DNA from: Butyrivibrio sp. M55
GTDB lineage: Bacteria; Bacillota; Clostridia; Lachnospirales; Lachnospiraceae
Assembly (NCBI RefSeq): GCF_900116865.1
Contig: NZ_FPCD01000020.1
Span: forward strand, 1 to 57,711
Reading direction: 5' to 3'
DNA: 57,711 bases
The notes under the pieces were generated by a model. The model saw nothing but the letters and a program-made list of their open reading frames with translations. It searched no databases and was not told the origin of the DNA. Of this stretch, positions 1-7,899 are shown in pieces (the stretch's first letter is position 1; every line of letters begins with the position of its first letter). A program made the translations under genes and the position numbers.

Positions 1-1
1 G

Positions 2-154
2 ACTGAGATTTGCCAGAACGCTACATTGGAGTTTGTATCTCAGATTGATGTAACAATAGAAAGGCTCCGAGAAATGATCTGCGAATATGAAAGCGAGATC
101 GACCGTCTTGAAGAAGAACTTCGATCAAGAGAATTAAGCCAAAATAGAGAGTAG
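2..154 (+). CDS. C-terminal end of a small helical protein (partial, probable LXG-system accessory protein)
   Basis: An open frame enters from the left edge and ends at TAG 152-154, leaving about 50 residues. The visible part is charged and strongly helical or coiled-coil-like, rich in Glu, Arg and Ile. Small helical proteins of this kind usually sit directly upstream of LXG-type toxins in type VII secretion operons and act as secretion partners. The stop lies 13 bases before the next start, so the two genes are probably cotranscribed. The role is inferred from position and composition only. Confidence 0.5.
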   Translation, partial: TEICQNATLEFVSQIDVTIERLREMICEYESEIDRLEEELRSRELSQNRE

Positions 155-167
155 AGGTAATAATGTA

Positions 168-1754
168 ATGGGAAAAACATGGGATACAGAAAAAATAGAA
201 AAATTCATTGATTCTTTCGCTGGGGCGTATGATAGATATACAGATGATCTTCATTCACTCGAAGATGGAATGTCAAAGTATTACTTTAATGATACATACA
301 GAGGACAAGCGGCTGAAGCTTCTAAAAATTTCATCGGTGAAGGTCAGAATAAACTTCACATGAAGCAGATCAATATTCAGAGGCGTCTGGTTCTTAAATA
401 CTATGAGATGCTTGATGCGTTTAAGGATAAGGTGGATCCCTCTCCTACTGCAAGGATAGATACGGACCTACTCATGGATATCAAAAAGAGATTTTTGGTA
501 TGCGACAATGTAATTGATGTTGAAGGATATAACATAGAATGTAAGACGAAGTATATAGCAGATAAGTTTGGACATATTAATGGGAATCTGACACCATCAA
601 GTTATCGCATGGTAGGCGAGATGTACGAAGATTTCTGCGGCTCTGGTGGATTATTTGATTATTGCGTTAATAAGGTTGAAGAGTTTGATGCAGAAATGTG
701 CAGTAATGTAGACAATAGTGGTATTGAAGAAGATGTGGACGAGCTTCAAGAGAAAATAATTACTACGACGTCTGCATTAGATATGATACATGTGCAGGTC
801 GAGAATGTTTTGAATAAGTCGGTAGGTCTTGTTAGTGCAAGTATTGTAAATCCCAACAATCCTTTTGCTGTGTTTAAAAACCCAAATCTACCAAATTATT
901 TGAATATATATGGTTTTAAATTGTTTTTGCCTAACGGAAAAAGTGATGAAAATCATATTTACGTTGATGATTCAAAAAGGGTTAGAATTGGTACAGTAAG
1001 CGACGATTTTATTACAGTTACTGGTGTCCCTGATTCAAATGGAAAAGCAACAACATACGGCGGAGCTCAAGCTTGGCTTAAAGATTTTCCTGAAGATGGG
1101 CAATTATATAGTGATTTAGGATGTGGAATAATTGCTTCAGTGAATCAATATCTGTATCTAACAGGACAGACGACAATATCTTATGAGGAATACAGAAATT
1201 TGGTATACAAATTTATTATTGCAGAAGATCAACCTGCAGCTAGACGTGATACACATATAGAAGTGCGAAAACAGGGGTTGAAGGGACCTATTGGTGGAGC
1301 ATTACCTGGTCAGATGTCAGCTTATATTACTTCAATGTGCGAAGATAAAGGGGTTAAAGTTTCCTCAAGTTGGGACTATATAAGGGGATATGAAGCTGAT
1401 TATGAAAATATGAAAGAGCAATTGAATAAAGGCGTGCCGGTTATATGGGCTGTACATAATTTTGACGGAGATAAAGTTCATTTCTACGAATATGATTCTT
1501 CAAAAGGAGCATATTTGTTCGAGACTGATGAGAAAACTGGTAAAATAAAAAAAGGTGGTGCTGCATCTAGCCACTATGTTACTGTGACCGGGATATACGA
1601 AGATTATGATGATAATGGAAAAAGAAGAAGAATGGTAGAAGTTTCTTCTTGGGGGAAAAAGCTTTATGTCGATTACGATGAGGCTGTTAGTGTAGTATCA
1701 AAGAATCCTCTTGACCAGCCCTTTTCAAGTGTTATGAATACTGAGATTAATTGA
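168..1754 (+). CDS. LXG-like type VII secretion effector with C39-like cysteine protease domain
   Basis: A 528-residue protein. Residues 1 to about 230 are a long helical region starting MGKTWDTEKIEKF, as in LXG/WXG-type secreted toxins. The C-terminal 230 residues look like a papain-like or C39-like peptidase: a Cys at about residue 319 in DLGCGIIASVN, a His at about 469 in SSHYVTVTG, and a following VSSWG segment typical of the third catalytic position. There is no signal peptide, consistent with type VII export. An ATG five bases upstream is followed at once by a stop, so 168 is the start. Two lipoprotein-like genes follow and may give immunity. The domain calls come from motifs; the toxin role is inferred. 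Confidence 0.6.
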   Translation: MGKTWDTEKIEKFIDSFAGAYDRYTDDLHSLEDGMSKYYFNDTYRGQAAEASKNFIGEGQNKLHMKQINIQRRLVLKYYEMLDAFKDKVDPSPTARIDTDLLMDIKKRFLVCDNVIDVEGYNIECKTKYIADKFGHINGNLTPSSYRMVGEMYEDFCGSGGLFDYCVNKVEEFDAEMCSNVDNSGIEEDVDELQEKIITTTSALDMIHVQVENVLNKSVGLVSASIVNPNNPFAVFKNPNLPNYLNIYGFKLFLPNGKSDENHIYVDDSKRVRIGTVSDDFITVTGVPDSNGKATTYGGAQAWLKDFPEDGQLYSDLGCGIIASVNQYLYLTGQTTISYEEYRNLVYKFIIAEDQPAARRDTHIEVRKQGLKGPIGGALPGQMSAYITSMCEDKGVKVSSSWDYIRGYEADYENMKEQLNKGVPVIWAVHNFDGDKVHFYEYDSSKGAYLFETDEKTGKIKKGGAASSHYVTVTGIYEDYDDNGKRRRMVEVSSWGKKLYVDYDEAVSVVSKNPLDQPFSSVMNTEIN

Positions 1755-1765
1755 AGGAATAATGT

Positions 1766-2509
1766 ATGAATAAGAGAAAAAAATATGTTGCATATATTTT
1801 GATGATTATGATTGTTTTGCTTTCAACTGCATGCGGTCCAAGAGTTTATAAAAATAGGTTTAATATAGGAACGTCATACAAAAAATGGATTAAGGAAATA
1901 GGAGTCTTTTCCAACAAAAACATAAATGTTTGGGGATATGAAGAAGATGAGAACTTGATAAGATTGTATATAATGTGTGACAATGGCTTAGATGGATATA
2001 AAGAATTATGTGACATAATCAATGCTCATAATAAATTTGTCGAAGAAAATCCGGATTATTTTCCTGAAGATATGCGTTTTAATATTTTAAATGTTGCCGG
2101 GAGTCAACAGATCATTTCATCTTTTTACAATTTACCAAGTGGTGATCCTGAATTGGGGAGAGAAGGAAGTACTAAAATACAATGTACAGCAATAGATTTG
2201 AATGTAGCATACTATGTAACTTACTATAAGGATATTGAAGATGACAATATTGCTTTAGATATTCCGGTCATATCATTGGAAGGTGTAGGACCAGAAGCGC
2301 CTACTGCCGATACGTATGAGTTTTTGTCAGAATTTAAAAATGCTGAACAGGTTATACTTGAATATCGCGATCAAGATGATAACTTACTTGATTTTGATGA
2401 AGCGCAAACATGTGAGTATATAAAGAGAATCCTACCGAATGTTGAAATTTACAGCGAAGTTTTTGATGCTCAAGAGAATGAGTATCATTTAAAACGTATA
2501 GACGGTTAA
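1766..2509 (+). CDS. Lipoprotein, candidate immunity protein
   Basis: A 247-residue protein with a lysine-rich start, a hydrophobic stretch and a lipobox ending in STAC, so it should be a lipoprotein on the outer face of the membrane. It starts 11 bases after the effector and ends just before a paralogue at 2593. The two share matching segments such as TSYKKWIKEIG / TSYKEWAKQIG, LCDIINAHNKFV / LCELINKHNKFV, and a C-terminal PNVEIY / PDVEIY. I do not recognise a family. Duplicated genes beside a secreted toxin often encode immunity proteins, and a surface lipoprotein could block an incoming protease. Confidence 0.55.
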   Translation: MNKRKKYVAYILMIMIVLLSTACGPRVYKNRFNIGTSYKKWIKEIGVFSNKNINVWGYEEDENLIRLYIMCDNGLDGYKELCDIINAHNKFVEENPDYFPEDMRFNILNVAGSQQIISSFYNLPSGDPELGREGSTKIQCTAIDLNVAYYVTYYKDIEDDNIALDIPVISLEGVGPEAPTADTYEFLSEFKNAEQVILEYRDQDDNLLDFDEAQTCEYIKRILPNVEIYSEVFDAQENEYHLKRIDG

Positions 2510-2592
2510 GTATCTCATTATGATTTCTAAAGGTTTATGAGTATTTAGGGCATTGTACTTTTTCTCATAAGAATATAAAAGTATTAAGATAT

Positions 2593-3318
2593 ATGGATAG
2601 TTTGAAAAATATAATAAAATTTATTGGCTTTTTCTTGTTGCTGTTTTTGATGGTACTTCTGATTAAGATTATCCCAGAGCCTAAGCACAATATTCATACA
2701 TCATACAAAGAGTGGGCAAAACAGATTGGCTTATATTCCACCGAGAATGTCAAAGTAGGTTGTTATGAGGGTGATAATGAAATATGTTTGGGCTTAGAAT
2801 ATGAAAATGGTCTGAGCGGGTATATGGAATTATGTGAATTAATCAATAAACATAATAAGTTTGTGGATGACAATTTGAATTATTTTCCTAATGATTTAAA
2901 AATCACGTTTTGTAATATGGCAGGTCCTAATCAGCCGGATATATCTGTTTTTTCTAATTCTGATTACAAGAGATTGGACATTGAGGAGTATATAGATGAA
3001 TTAAATTACCAAAAGACTGCAAAAATACAATATATGTGCATTGACATGAAACGTGCAGATATAGAATTGGAAGAGAATCAGATACCGATAGATGTTCCAG
3101 TTATAATAATGAAATCACATGATGAATCCTATATTCCTAGTGGGCGTGTATTTGCATTTTTAAAGGATTATAAAAATGCAAAACAAGTCATAATGGATTT
3201 TTGGAGTGAGCATGATAAGGATGACCTTAGTAAAGAAATTCATGAGTATTTACCAGATGTTGAAATTTATGATGTAATACATGTTACAGGGCAAGATTAT
3301 TTAGAGAAATGCCAATAA
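2593..3318 (+). CDS. Membrane-anchored paralogue of the upstream lipoprotein, candidate immunity protein
   Basis: A 241-residue protein clearly related to the product of 1766-2509 along its length. Instead of a lipobox it has an uncleaved-looking N-terminal hydrophobic segment (about residues 9-27), so it is probably anchored by a transmembrane helix. The spacing from the previous gene is 83 bases and the ribosome binding site is weak. A strong hairpin terminator follows, closing the toxin operon. Function unknown; immunity to the neighbouring effector, or to a related one, is inferred. Confidence 0.55.
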   Translation: MDSLKNIIKFIGFFLLLFLMVLLIKIIPEPKHNIHTSYKEWAKQIGLYSTENVKVGCYEGDNEICLGLEYENGLSGYMELCELINKHNKFVDDNLNYFPNDLKITFCNMAGPNQPDISVFSNSDYKRLDIEEYIDELNYQKTAKIQYMCIDMKRADIELEENQIPIDVPVIIMKSHDESYIPSGRVFAFLKDYKNAKQVIMDFWSEHDKDDLSKEIHEYLPDVEIYDVIHVTGQDYLEKCQ

Positions 3319-3323
3319 AGTAA

Positions 3324-3362
3324 ACGGCTTCGCGGAAAAATCCGCGAAGTCGTTTTATCTTT
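3324..3362 (+). terminator. Rho-independent terminator of the toxin/immunity operon
   Basis: A 14-bp stem (AACGGCTTCGCGGA with TCCGCGAAGTCGTT, one G-T pair) around a four-base loop, followed by TTATCTTTT, six bases after the stop of the preceding gene. Confidence 0.8.
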
Positions 3363-3405
3363 TCAGTTCAAAAGTCATTACTGATCCTCTCTTTTTGCCT
3401 TAAAC

Positions 3406-3425
3406 TGATGTTAGCCAACGCATCA
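3406..3425 (+). repeat. Left terminal inverted repeat of the IS21 element
   Basis: Twenty bases matching the reverse complement of 5566-5585 with one mismatch. It sits 11 bases before the istA start codon and probably overlaps the transposase promoter or leader. Confidence 0.75.
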
Positions 3426-3436
3426 GAAGGAGGACA

Positions 3437-4762
3437 ATGTATAAAAAAGACATCAGTAATGACCTACAAGAAATCTTATCACAAGCAGTAGATAAGATAA
3501 AACAGGAAATGGGGGAATCTTTTTCTTTTGATAAAGTTAACCTTGCCGAATTAGAACGTATAACCGGGATAAGCCGTTCTAAACTCAGACGATATAAGAA
3601 GGAAGGATTTATCATCAAGCCGCATGGAAACACGGGCAGAAAATCTGATAGTACTGTTCTGAGCGGATATACAGGCGTTCTTGATGATCTGCTCAGAAAT
3701 AACGTTACCAACGCAGTTGTTTGTTATGACAGAATCACAGCTCTTGGATATCAAGGCGGACAGACTCAAGTACGTGTATATATCGAAAATCATAATGATC
3801 TTATTCCACCTAAACGCAAGCTGGTATCTTCGCAAGGCAATAGAGGACGCAGATACGAAACAGGTCCTGGGGAAGCTTATCAGATGGACTGGGGCTTTGT
3901 TAATATCGAATCCAATGATGGAGTCACATACAAAGTAGCTTGTTTTGCTATGATATGCCATCATTGCGGACAACGATATATAGAGTTCTTCCCAAATGCA
4001 AAACAGGAAAATCTCTTTATAGGCATGATACACGCATTTTACTACATGGGTGTACCTGATTATGTTCTGACAGATAACATGAAGAGTGTTGTTATAAGCA
4101 GAGATCCGGATGGCAAACCTATCTGGCAACATGATTACGAGGCTTTTATGAACCTTATCGGTTTTAAGACAAAGCTCTGTAAGCCGAGGCATCCATTTAC
4201 CAAGGGTAAGGTAGAACGCCTTGTTCGTTTTGTGAAAGAAAATTTTGTTGTAGGCAGGCTTTTTAGTAATGTTACAGAACTGAATATTCAGGCTCTTAGA
4301 TGGTGCAATGATCAAAACACCAAATATCATAAGGCAGTTGATTGTGTCCCTGATGAAAAGCATCAGAGAAGTTGTTGGAAAGTTGCAAGAGTATTGGAAA
4401 CGAGCCATGAGCTCTCGTTTTATCTATGTCCAATAAGACTTATTAGCTTTGACGGCTTTGTAAACTATGAGGGAAGACGCTTTGGTGTTCCTTATTGGTA
4501 TCATAAAAAGACATGCCGCATAAATCGTAAAGATTTCGAGATAACCATTTATGACGATGAATTAACGAAAGTTCTTGTAAAGCATGATGTTACGTGGAGC
4601 CGAAAAGATCGCTTCTGCAGGGATCAATACGCTATAGAGCAACCTGAAGAATATCCTTCCATACCGGTAAAGGCAAAAATGTTTGAGCTGGAAACAAAGG
4701 AACCTGAACCGGATCCAAGATTTTCTAGATTTAATTTTGAGGAGGGACTTTGGGATGAGTGA
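3437..4762 (+). CDS. istA: IS21-family transposase IstA
   Basis: A 441-residue DDE transposase. The N-terminus has an HTH-like segment (ITGISRSKLRRYKKEG). The catalytic triad appears as D in YQMDWGFV, D in LTDNMKSVV and E in KGKVERLVRFVKENF, in the order and spacing of the retroviral-integrase core. It moves the element by cut-and-paste with its partner ATPase. An AGGAGG site precedes the start. The stop overlaps the istB start by eight bases, typical translational coupling for IS21 elements. The gene looks intact. Confidence 0.93.
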   Translation: MYKKDISNDLQEILSQAVDKIKQEMGESFSFDKVNLAELERITGISRSKLRRYKKEGFIIKPHGNTGRKSDSTVLSGYTGVLDDLLRNNVTNAVVCYDRITALGYQGGQTQVRVYIENHNDLIPPKRKLVSSQGNRGRRYETGPGEAYQMDWGFVNIESNDGVTYKVACFAMICHHCGQRYIEFFPNAKQENLFIGMIHAFYYMGVPDYVLTDNMKSVVISRDPDGKPIWQHDYEAFMNLIGFKTKLCKPRHPFTKGKVERLVRFVKENFVVGRLFSNVTELNIQALRWCNDQNTKYHKAVDCVPDEKHQRSCWKVARVLETSHELSFYLCPIRLISFDGFVNYEGRRFGVPYWYHKKTCRINRKDFEITIYDDELTKVLVKHDVTWSRKDRFCRDQYAIEQPEEYPSIPVKAKMFELETKEPEPDPRFSRFNFEEGLWDE

Positions 4763-5555
4763 ATCAGTTATTGAAAGTATACGCGCTTATACGGATGAAC
4801 TCAAAATAGGCACTTATGCTACAGGGCTTCCAAGTTTCATCGATGAAGAAAACATGAGTCCTGAACAGCTTGACGCAGTGAACAAGATACTCGGGCATCT
4901 ATGTGAGCAAAAGAATGCAACTATAATCGAGACTCTCTTAAAAATGAGCCGCCTTCCTTTGAAAGAGCCAAAAACTTTTGAGGGATTTGATTATACGATT
5001 ATTCACGGCAAAAACACAGAGGCTCTTAAGAACTTGAAATCACTTAGTGCAGTTTATGCAAGAAAAAATCTCGCCTTTATTGGACCGCAAGGTGTCGGGA
5101 AGACTCATCTTGCTATGGCGTATGGCAGAGAATGCTGTAAAAATCGCTTAAAAGCTTACTTCATAAAGGCTACCGAGCTTAATCAAAAGTTTGTTGATGC
5201 AGTAAAGTTCGGACATGAAGGCTCGACGATCAACGGTCTTGTTAAGCCTTCCTGCCTTATTATTGATGAGATAGGAAGATGTGTGTTTAATAAAGAAAGT
5301 ACAAGGATGTTCTTTGATATGGTTGACCGCAGATATAACAAGGAAGGTCCGAACACCATGATCTTTACAAGCAACAAGAGCCCTGATAAATGGAGCGAAT
5401 TTTTCAGTGAGGATTCTTCTCTTCTGTGTGCTCTCGATCGCATCTTTGATGATGCTACAGTTTTTATGATTAAGGGTGATAGTTATCGAGGCAGAAAGCT
5501 CGAAACTATAGCCATCGAAACTGGCAGAAGCAGACAGGCAATCAAAATGAAATAA
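4755..5555 (+). CDS. istB: IS21-family helper ATPase IstB
   Basis: About 266 residues from the ATG at 4755, chosen because GAGGAGGGA lies just upstream and the overlap with istA is canonical. It is a DnaA/DnaC-like AAA+ ATPase: Walker A GPQGVGKTH and Walker B CLIIDEIG, followed by FTSNKSPDKWSEFF, typical of IstB. It assists IstA in target capture and transposition. It appears complete. Confidence 0.93.
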   Translation: MSESVIESIRAYTDELKIGTYATGLPSFIDEENMSPEQLDAVNKILGHLCEQKNATIIETLLKMSRLPLKEPKTFEGFDYTIIHGKNTEALKNLKSLSAVYARKNLAFIGPQGVGKTHLAMAYGRECCKNRLKAYFIKATELNQKFVDAVKFGHEGSTINGLVKPSCLIIDEIGRCVFNKESTRMFFDMVDRRYNKEGPNTMIFTSNKSPDKWSEFFSEDSSLLCALDRIFDDATVFMIKGDSYRGRKLETIAIETGRSRQAIKMK

Positions 5556-5565
5556 TTTTTTCGTA

Positions 5566-5646
5566 TGATGCGTTGGCTAAAATCATCCGATGATTATTGG
5601 TCAAAATAACCCGATGCTGAATGGTTAAAGTCTCCCGATGCTAACA
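5566..5646 (-). repeat. Right-end multiple terminal repeats of the IS21 element
   Basis: Read on the - strand this segment starts at the outer end with TGTTAGCATCGGGAGACTTT, repeats a GCATCGGG-N-TTTTGACC-like unit, and ends inward with TTTTAGCCAACGCATCA, the inverted partner of the left end. Such tandem degenerate repeats are the expected IstA binding sites. Confidence 0.65.
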
Positions 5647-5980
5647 TTATTACCCCTGCTTCTTCAATGGCCTTCTTTTTACTCTGGCCATAAGGTACAA
5701 AAATCATATTCTCATTAGGAATATTGATTCCCATCTCCTTAAGCCAGTACTTTTTGTCTTCAACAGCGAAGTCCATGGATACAATTGCAGAGCATATGTA
5801 TACATTGATCTTTTCCCCGTTAAAATATTTTTCTTTAAGGAGCTTTTTACACGCCCCTACCACGTTATTAAGTTTTTCTAATGTACGTGCATAGCCAGGA
5901 GCTGACCACACATCTGGGCCAGCCTCTTTATCAAATACAGATAATGTTCCATTTTTCTTACTTACCTCTAAACAAATTTT
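5647..5980 (-). pseudogene. Broken 5'-nucleotidase-like HAD hydrolase gene
   Basis: The reading frame carries segments typical of small phage/plasmid 5'(3')-deoxyribonucleotidase-like HAD proteins: NGTLSVFDKE, then VWSAPGYARTLEKL, then VYICSA, AVEDKKYWLKEMG and IFVPYGQSKKKAI. The expected DxDGT catalytic start is degraded (LEVSKKNGTL), and a stop lies just upstream of any usable start. The 3' end runs into the IS21 right end at 5646, so the C-terminus is missing and replaced by IS-encoded residues up to 5594. It is probably an inactive remnant. The left flank of the IS carries no trace of the lost half, implying a deletion or rearrangement. Confidence 0.6.
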
Positions 5981-6040
5981 CTCTGGTTTTTGAAAAGATG
6001 AGCCTGCCTGTTATAAGTTTATAGATTTGTCTTGCTACTA

Positions 6041-6184
6041 TTACATATATTGGTTTTGTTTCTTTTCAATAATTTCGTAGATACAGTCAATTCCCTCATT
6101 ATTAAGAGCTCCACTGATAATTTGTTCTAAATCTGACGTTAATGTATCGTCATTGACTTCAAATCTAATAGCTATTTCCTTCAT
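6041..6184 (-). CDS. Small hypothetical protein, 47 residues
   Basis: Starts at ATG 6182-6184 after an excellent GGAGGAATCAG ribosome binding site and ends at TAA 6041-6043. The product is acidic, with a predicted beta then helix pattern (MKEIAIRFEV... DLEQIISGAL... CIYEIIEKK). No family is recognised. It is preceded by a roughly 230-base leader with its own promoter and hairpin, like several real operons in this window, which supports expression. Confidence 0.6.
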   Translation of the reverse strand: MKEIAIRFEVNDDTLTSDLEQIISGALNNEGIDCIYEIIEKKQNQYM

Positions 6185-6420
6185 CTGATTCCTCCTTCAC
6201 CAAAAAGTCTCTAGGGCTATTTTCCTTTATATAAATATTTATTTAATCGCCTATAAGGCGGTATTTTAATGGGAATTAATAAACAGAAAAAGAGCTGCTG
6301 TATAGCAACTCTTTCAATTTGACGTTTATATAAATAACTTTAAAATAATTATACTATCTGTATAATATCATTGCAAGTGCAACTTTTTATCGATGATAAT
6401 GGCCCACCGGTATGTTTATA
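6185..6420 (-). promoter_or_regulatory. Promoter and terminator-containing leader of the 47-residue gene
   Basis: On the - strand TTGCAA (6370-6375) and TATAAT (6347-6352) are 17 bases apart, and the spacer and -10 hold a palindrome TATAC-N5-GTATA (6350-6364). The transcript would then carry AACGTCAAATTG (about 6317-6326), a hairpin AAAGAGTTGC...GCAGCTCTTTTT (about 6287-6316), a second small CGCCTTATAGGCG stem, and a long untranslated stretch before the gene. The layout matches the leaders near 47.4, 49.95, 52.65 and 53.45 kb. Confidence 0.6.
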
Positions 6421-6447
6421 CAACAACTTTGTATCCACTTTTTCATC

Positions 6448-6488
6448 TAAAAAGACCTGCAAGCCAGTACCTTAGCAGGCCTTTTTAG
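6448..6488. terminator. Bidirectional hairpin terminator
   Basis: TAAAAAGACCTGC pairs with GCAGGCCTTTTTAG around a loop; the stem is flanked by A and T runs on both sides, so it can terminate in either direction. It lies about 60 bases after the - strand gene ending at 6550. Confidence 0.7.
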
Positions 6489-6549
6489 AATTAGGAGGTT
6501 TAATGCTATGGGAAAACTGTGCGTCAGGGGGACACAGTTAAAAGCAATA

Positions 6550-7566
6550 TTACTCTCTCATCTTTCTTAACTCATATTCATAATTAGCCATAAATAAGGC
6601 TTTTTCATCAATCCCAAGCTTATCAGCAATTTCTTCTGCATCTCCTTTGTTTACCTTAAGAGCAGTGACCATTGTTGCCATATAAAGCATCTCGGCAGCT
6701 CTCGGAGCGTCCTCAATAAGTATACCAAATACTTTCATCATCTCTTCTGATGATGTCTTCTGATCTTTTGCAATCTGTCTGCAAAGTGGCGATTCCTTCT
6801 TAAGATCAATCTCTGCAAGGGACTGTTCCGGGCTCCCATTCACTTCACTAAGTGCATAAAAAGCATTTGGCTCTCCCTTTTCATTCTCAAGTGTTGTAAG
6901 TTCTACTTCATTTGGTGCTTCTGTTTTTTCCATCTTGTATAAATCTTTTACTCCAGCCATTGGCTGAATTTCTTTTTCAAATTCGACAAATTTTTCTTCT
7001 TTAAGGTGAATCTCTTCCTTCTCGTCGTGGGTAGGTTCTGACTCAGCCCCCTGTTCCGCTGTCTGATATATAGGAATCTTATTTTCAGAATCCTCTTCCT
7101 TCATCTCTTCACGTGCGGGCATAGCAGCTTCTTCTTTTGCCGGTTCTGCTACCGGTTCTTTTATTTCTATTTTCTCGTTGGCAAGGTGCTCAAAACTATT
7201 TTTATTTTCAGAATCATTATAACCAGGTCTTCTTTTGATAAAGTTTCCAACCTTGTTAGGGTGGAAGTTGGGCTTTTCTGTATCAAGCTCCTTGTTTTGC
7301 AGAGTTGATGCATTATCAAGAGCTTTTATGATTCTGTCCATGACAATATCAATCTGTAGTGGAATTGGCATCTTAGGAAGTTTTACTGAAGTATCTTTCT
7401 TTCCATTAAACTCTACAAATACATAACATTTCCTGAACTTTCTGACGATTCCTACAACGCCCTGATCTCCATTATAGACTCCAAACTGCGATTCGGCGTA
7501 ACCGTCGTTGATGGGCTTCATAAGCGCCATGGCGATGATTTTCGCCTGTTCTTCTGTAATCTGCAT
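6550..7566 (-). CDS. Acidic hypothetical protein with coiled, low-complexity middle
   Basis: A 338-residue protein. The N-terminal 90 residues (MQITEEQAKIIAMALMKPI...) and C-terminal 80 residues (a helical EEMMKVFGILIEDAPRAAEML region) look folded. The middle (about 120-240) is a Glu/Lys/Pro-rich linker. No family is recognised. It is preceded by TCCTCC-complement ribosome binding bases and a two-box promoter at 7586-7636, and followed by the terminator at 6448. It lies downstream of the Tad-like genes but has its own promoter, so it may be independently controlled. Confidence 0.75.
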   Translation of the reverse strand: MQITEEQAKIIAMALMKPINDGYAESQFGVYNGDQGVVGIVRKFRKCYVFVEFNGKKDTSVKLPKMPIPLQIDIVMDRIIKALDNASTLQNKELDTEKPNFHPNKVGNFIKRRPGYNDSENKNSFEHLANEKIEIKEPVAEPAKEEAAMPAREEMKEEDSENKIPIYQTAEQGAESEPTHDEKEEIHLKEEKFVEFEKEIQPMAGVKDLYKMEKTEAPNEVELTTLENEKGEPNAFYALSEVNGSPEQSLAEIDLKKESPLCRQIAKDQKTSSEEMMKVFGILIEDAPRAAEMLYMATMVTALKVNKGDAEEIADKLGIDEKALFMANYEYELRKMRE

Positions 7567-7585
7567 CTGTTCCTCCTTCTGTTAT

Positions 7586-7641
7586 TATACAAATGGTGTA
7601 TTATTATGTATAATATACACTTTATGTGGATTAATTGCAAT
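7586..7641 (-). promoter_or_regulatory. Promoter with two TACAC-N5-GTGTA boxes
   Basis: On the - strand TTGCAA, a 17-base spacer and TATATT form the promoter. Box 1 (TCCAC-ATAAA-GTGTA, 7616-7630) fills the spacer and overlaps the -10. Box 2 (TACAC-CATTT-GTATA, 7586-7600) lies just downstream of the start point. This two-box layout is the same as at 35573-35612. Confidence 0.65.
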
Positions 7642-7716
7642 AAGTAATTCAGTTATTTGTAAGCGCGTTATTTTTCATAGTAAATGCAATTTTAAATGCA
7701 TTTACTATGACAGGTA

Positions 7717-7899
7717 TCAGGTGTTGCATTTAGTCTGGAGAATATGGATATAAAAATAGTTCAACCAAATCGTATGATCTGGCTGAACCATAATACTATG
7801 ATAATGTTTTCGAACAGTTTTCATAATTTCAAAGATTTCCTGATAACACAGCTGTTCTTTATCGGATTTTCCATAGTGTATTTCAATTACAGTCTTTTG
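7717..7899 (-). other. Coding-like in-frame continuation beyond a TGA stop
   Basis: Directly after the TGA that ends the upstream pseudopilin-like gene (7900-7902), the same frame stays open for 60 codons to a TGA at 7717-7719. It encodes plausible protein (TVIEIHYGKSDKEQ..., IFEIMKTVRKHYH..., TIWLNYFYIH). There is no in-frame start with a ribosome binding site near its beginning. It could be a nonsense-truncated tail, a read-through extension or a remnant of another gene. Confidence 0.35.

Larger units (their letters stand above)
3406..5646 (+). mobile_element. IS21-family insertion sequence
   Basis: Contains overlapping istA and istB genes. The left end carries TGATGTTAGCCAACGCATCA (3406-3425), repeated in inverted orientation at 5566-5585. 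The right end continues to about 5646 with further imperfect repeats (ATCGGATGATT, GCATCGGGTTATTTTGACC, GCATCGGGAGACTTTAACC on the - strand), matching the multiple terminal repeats of IS21 elements. The right boundary ends in TAACA. The left boundary is less certain because the outer TGTTAGCATCGGG repeat is not seen there, so the left end may be trimmed. No target duplication could be identified. Confidence 0.8.

Noticed and set aside
3551..4408. 285-codon - strand frame inside istA
   Set aside because: Shadow of the clear DDE transposase frame; no ribosome binding site and no family features.
6508..6570. Short + strand frame MGKLCVRGTQLKAILLSHLS after an AGGAGG site
   Set aside because: Only 20 codons, overlaps the end of the - strand gene at 6550, and has no conserved features; it may be a remnant start of a lost gene.
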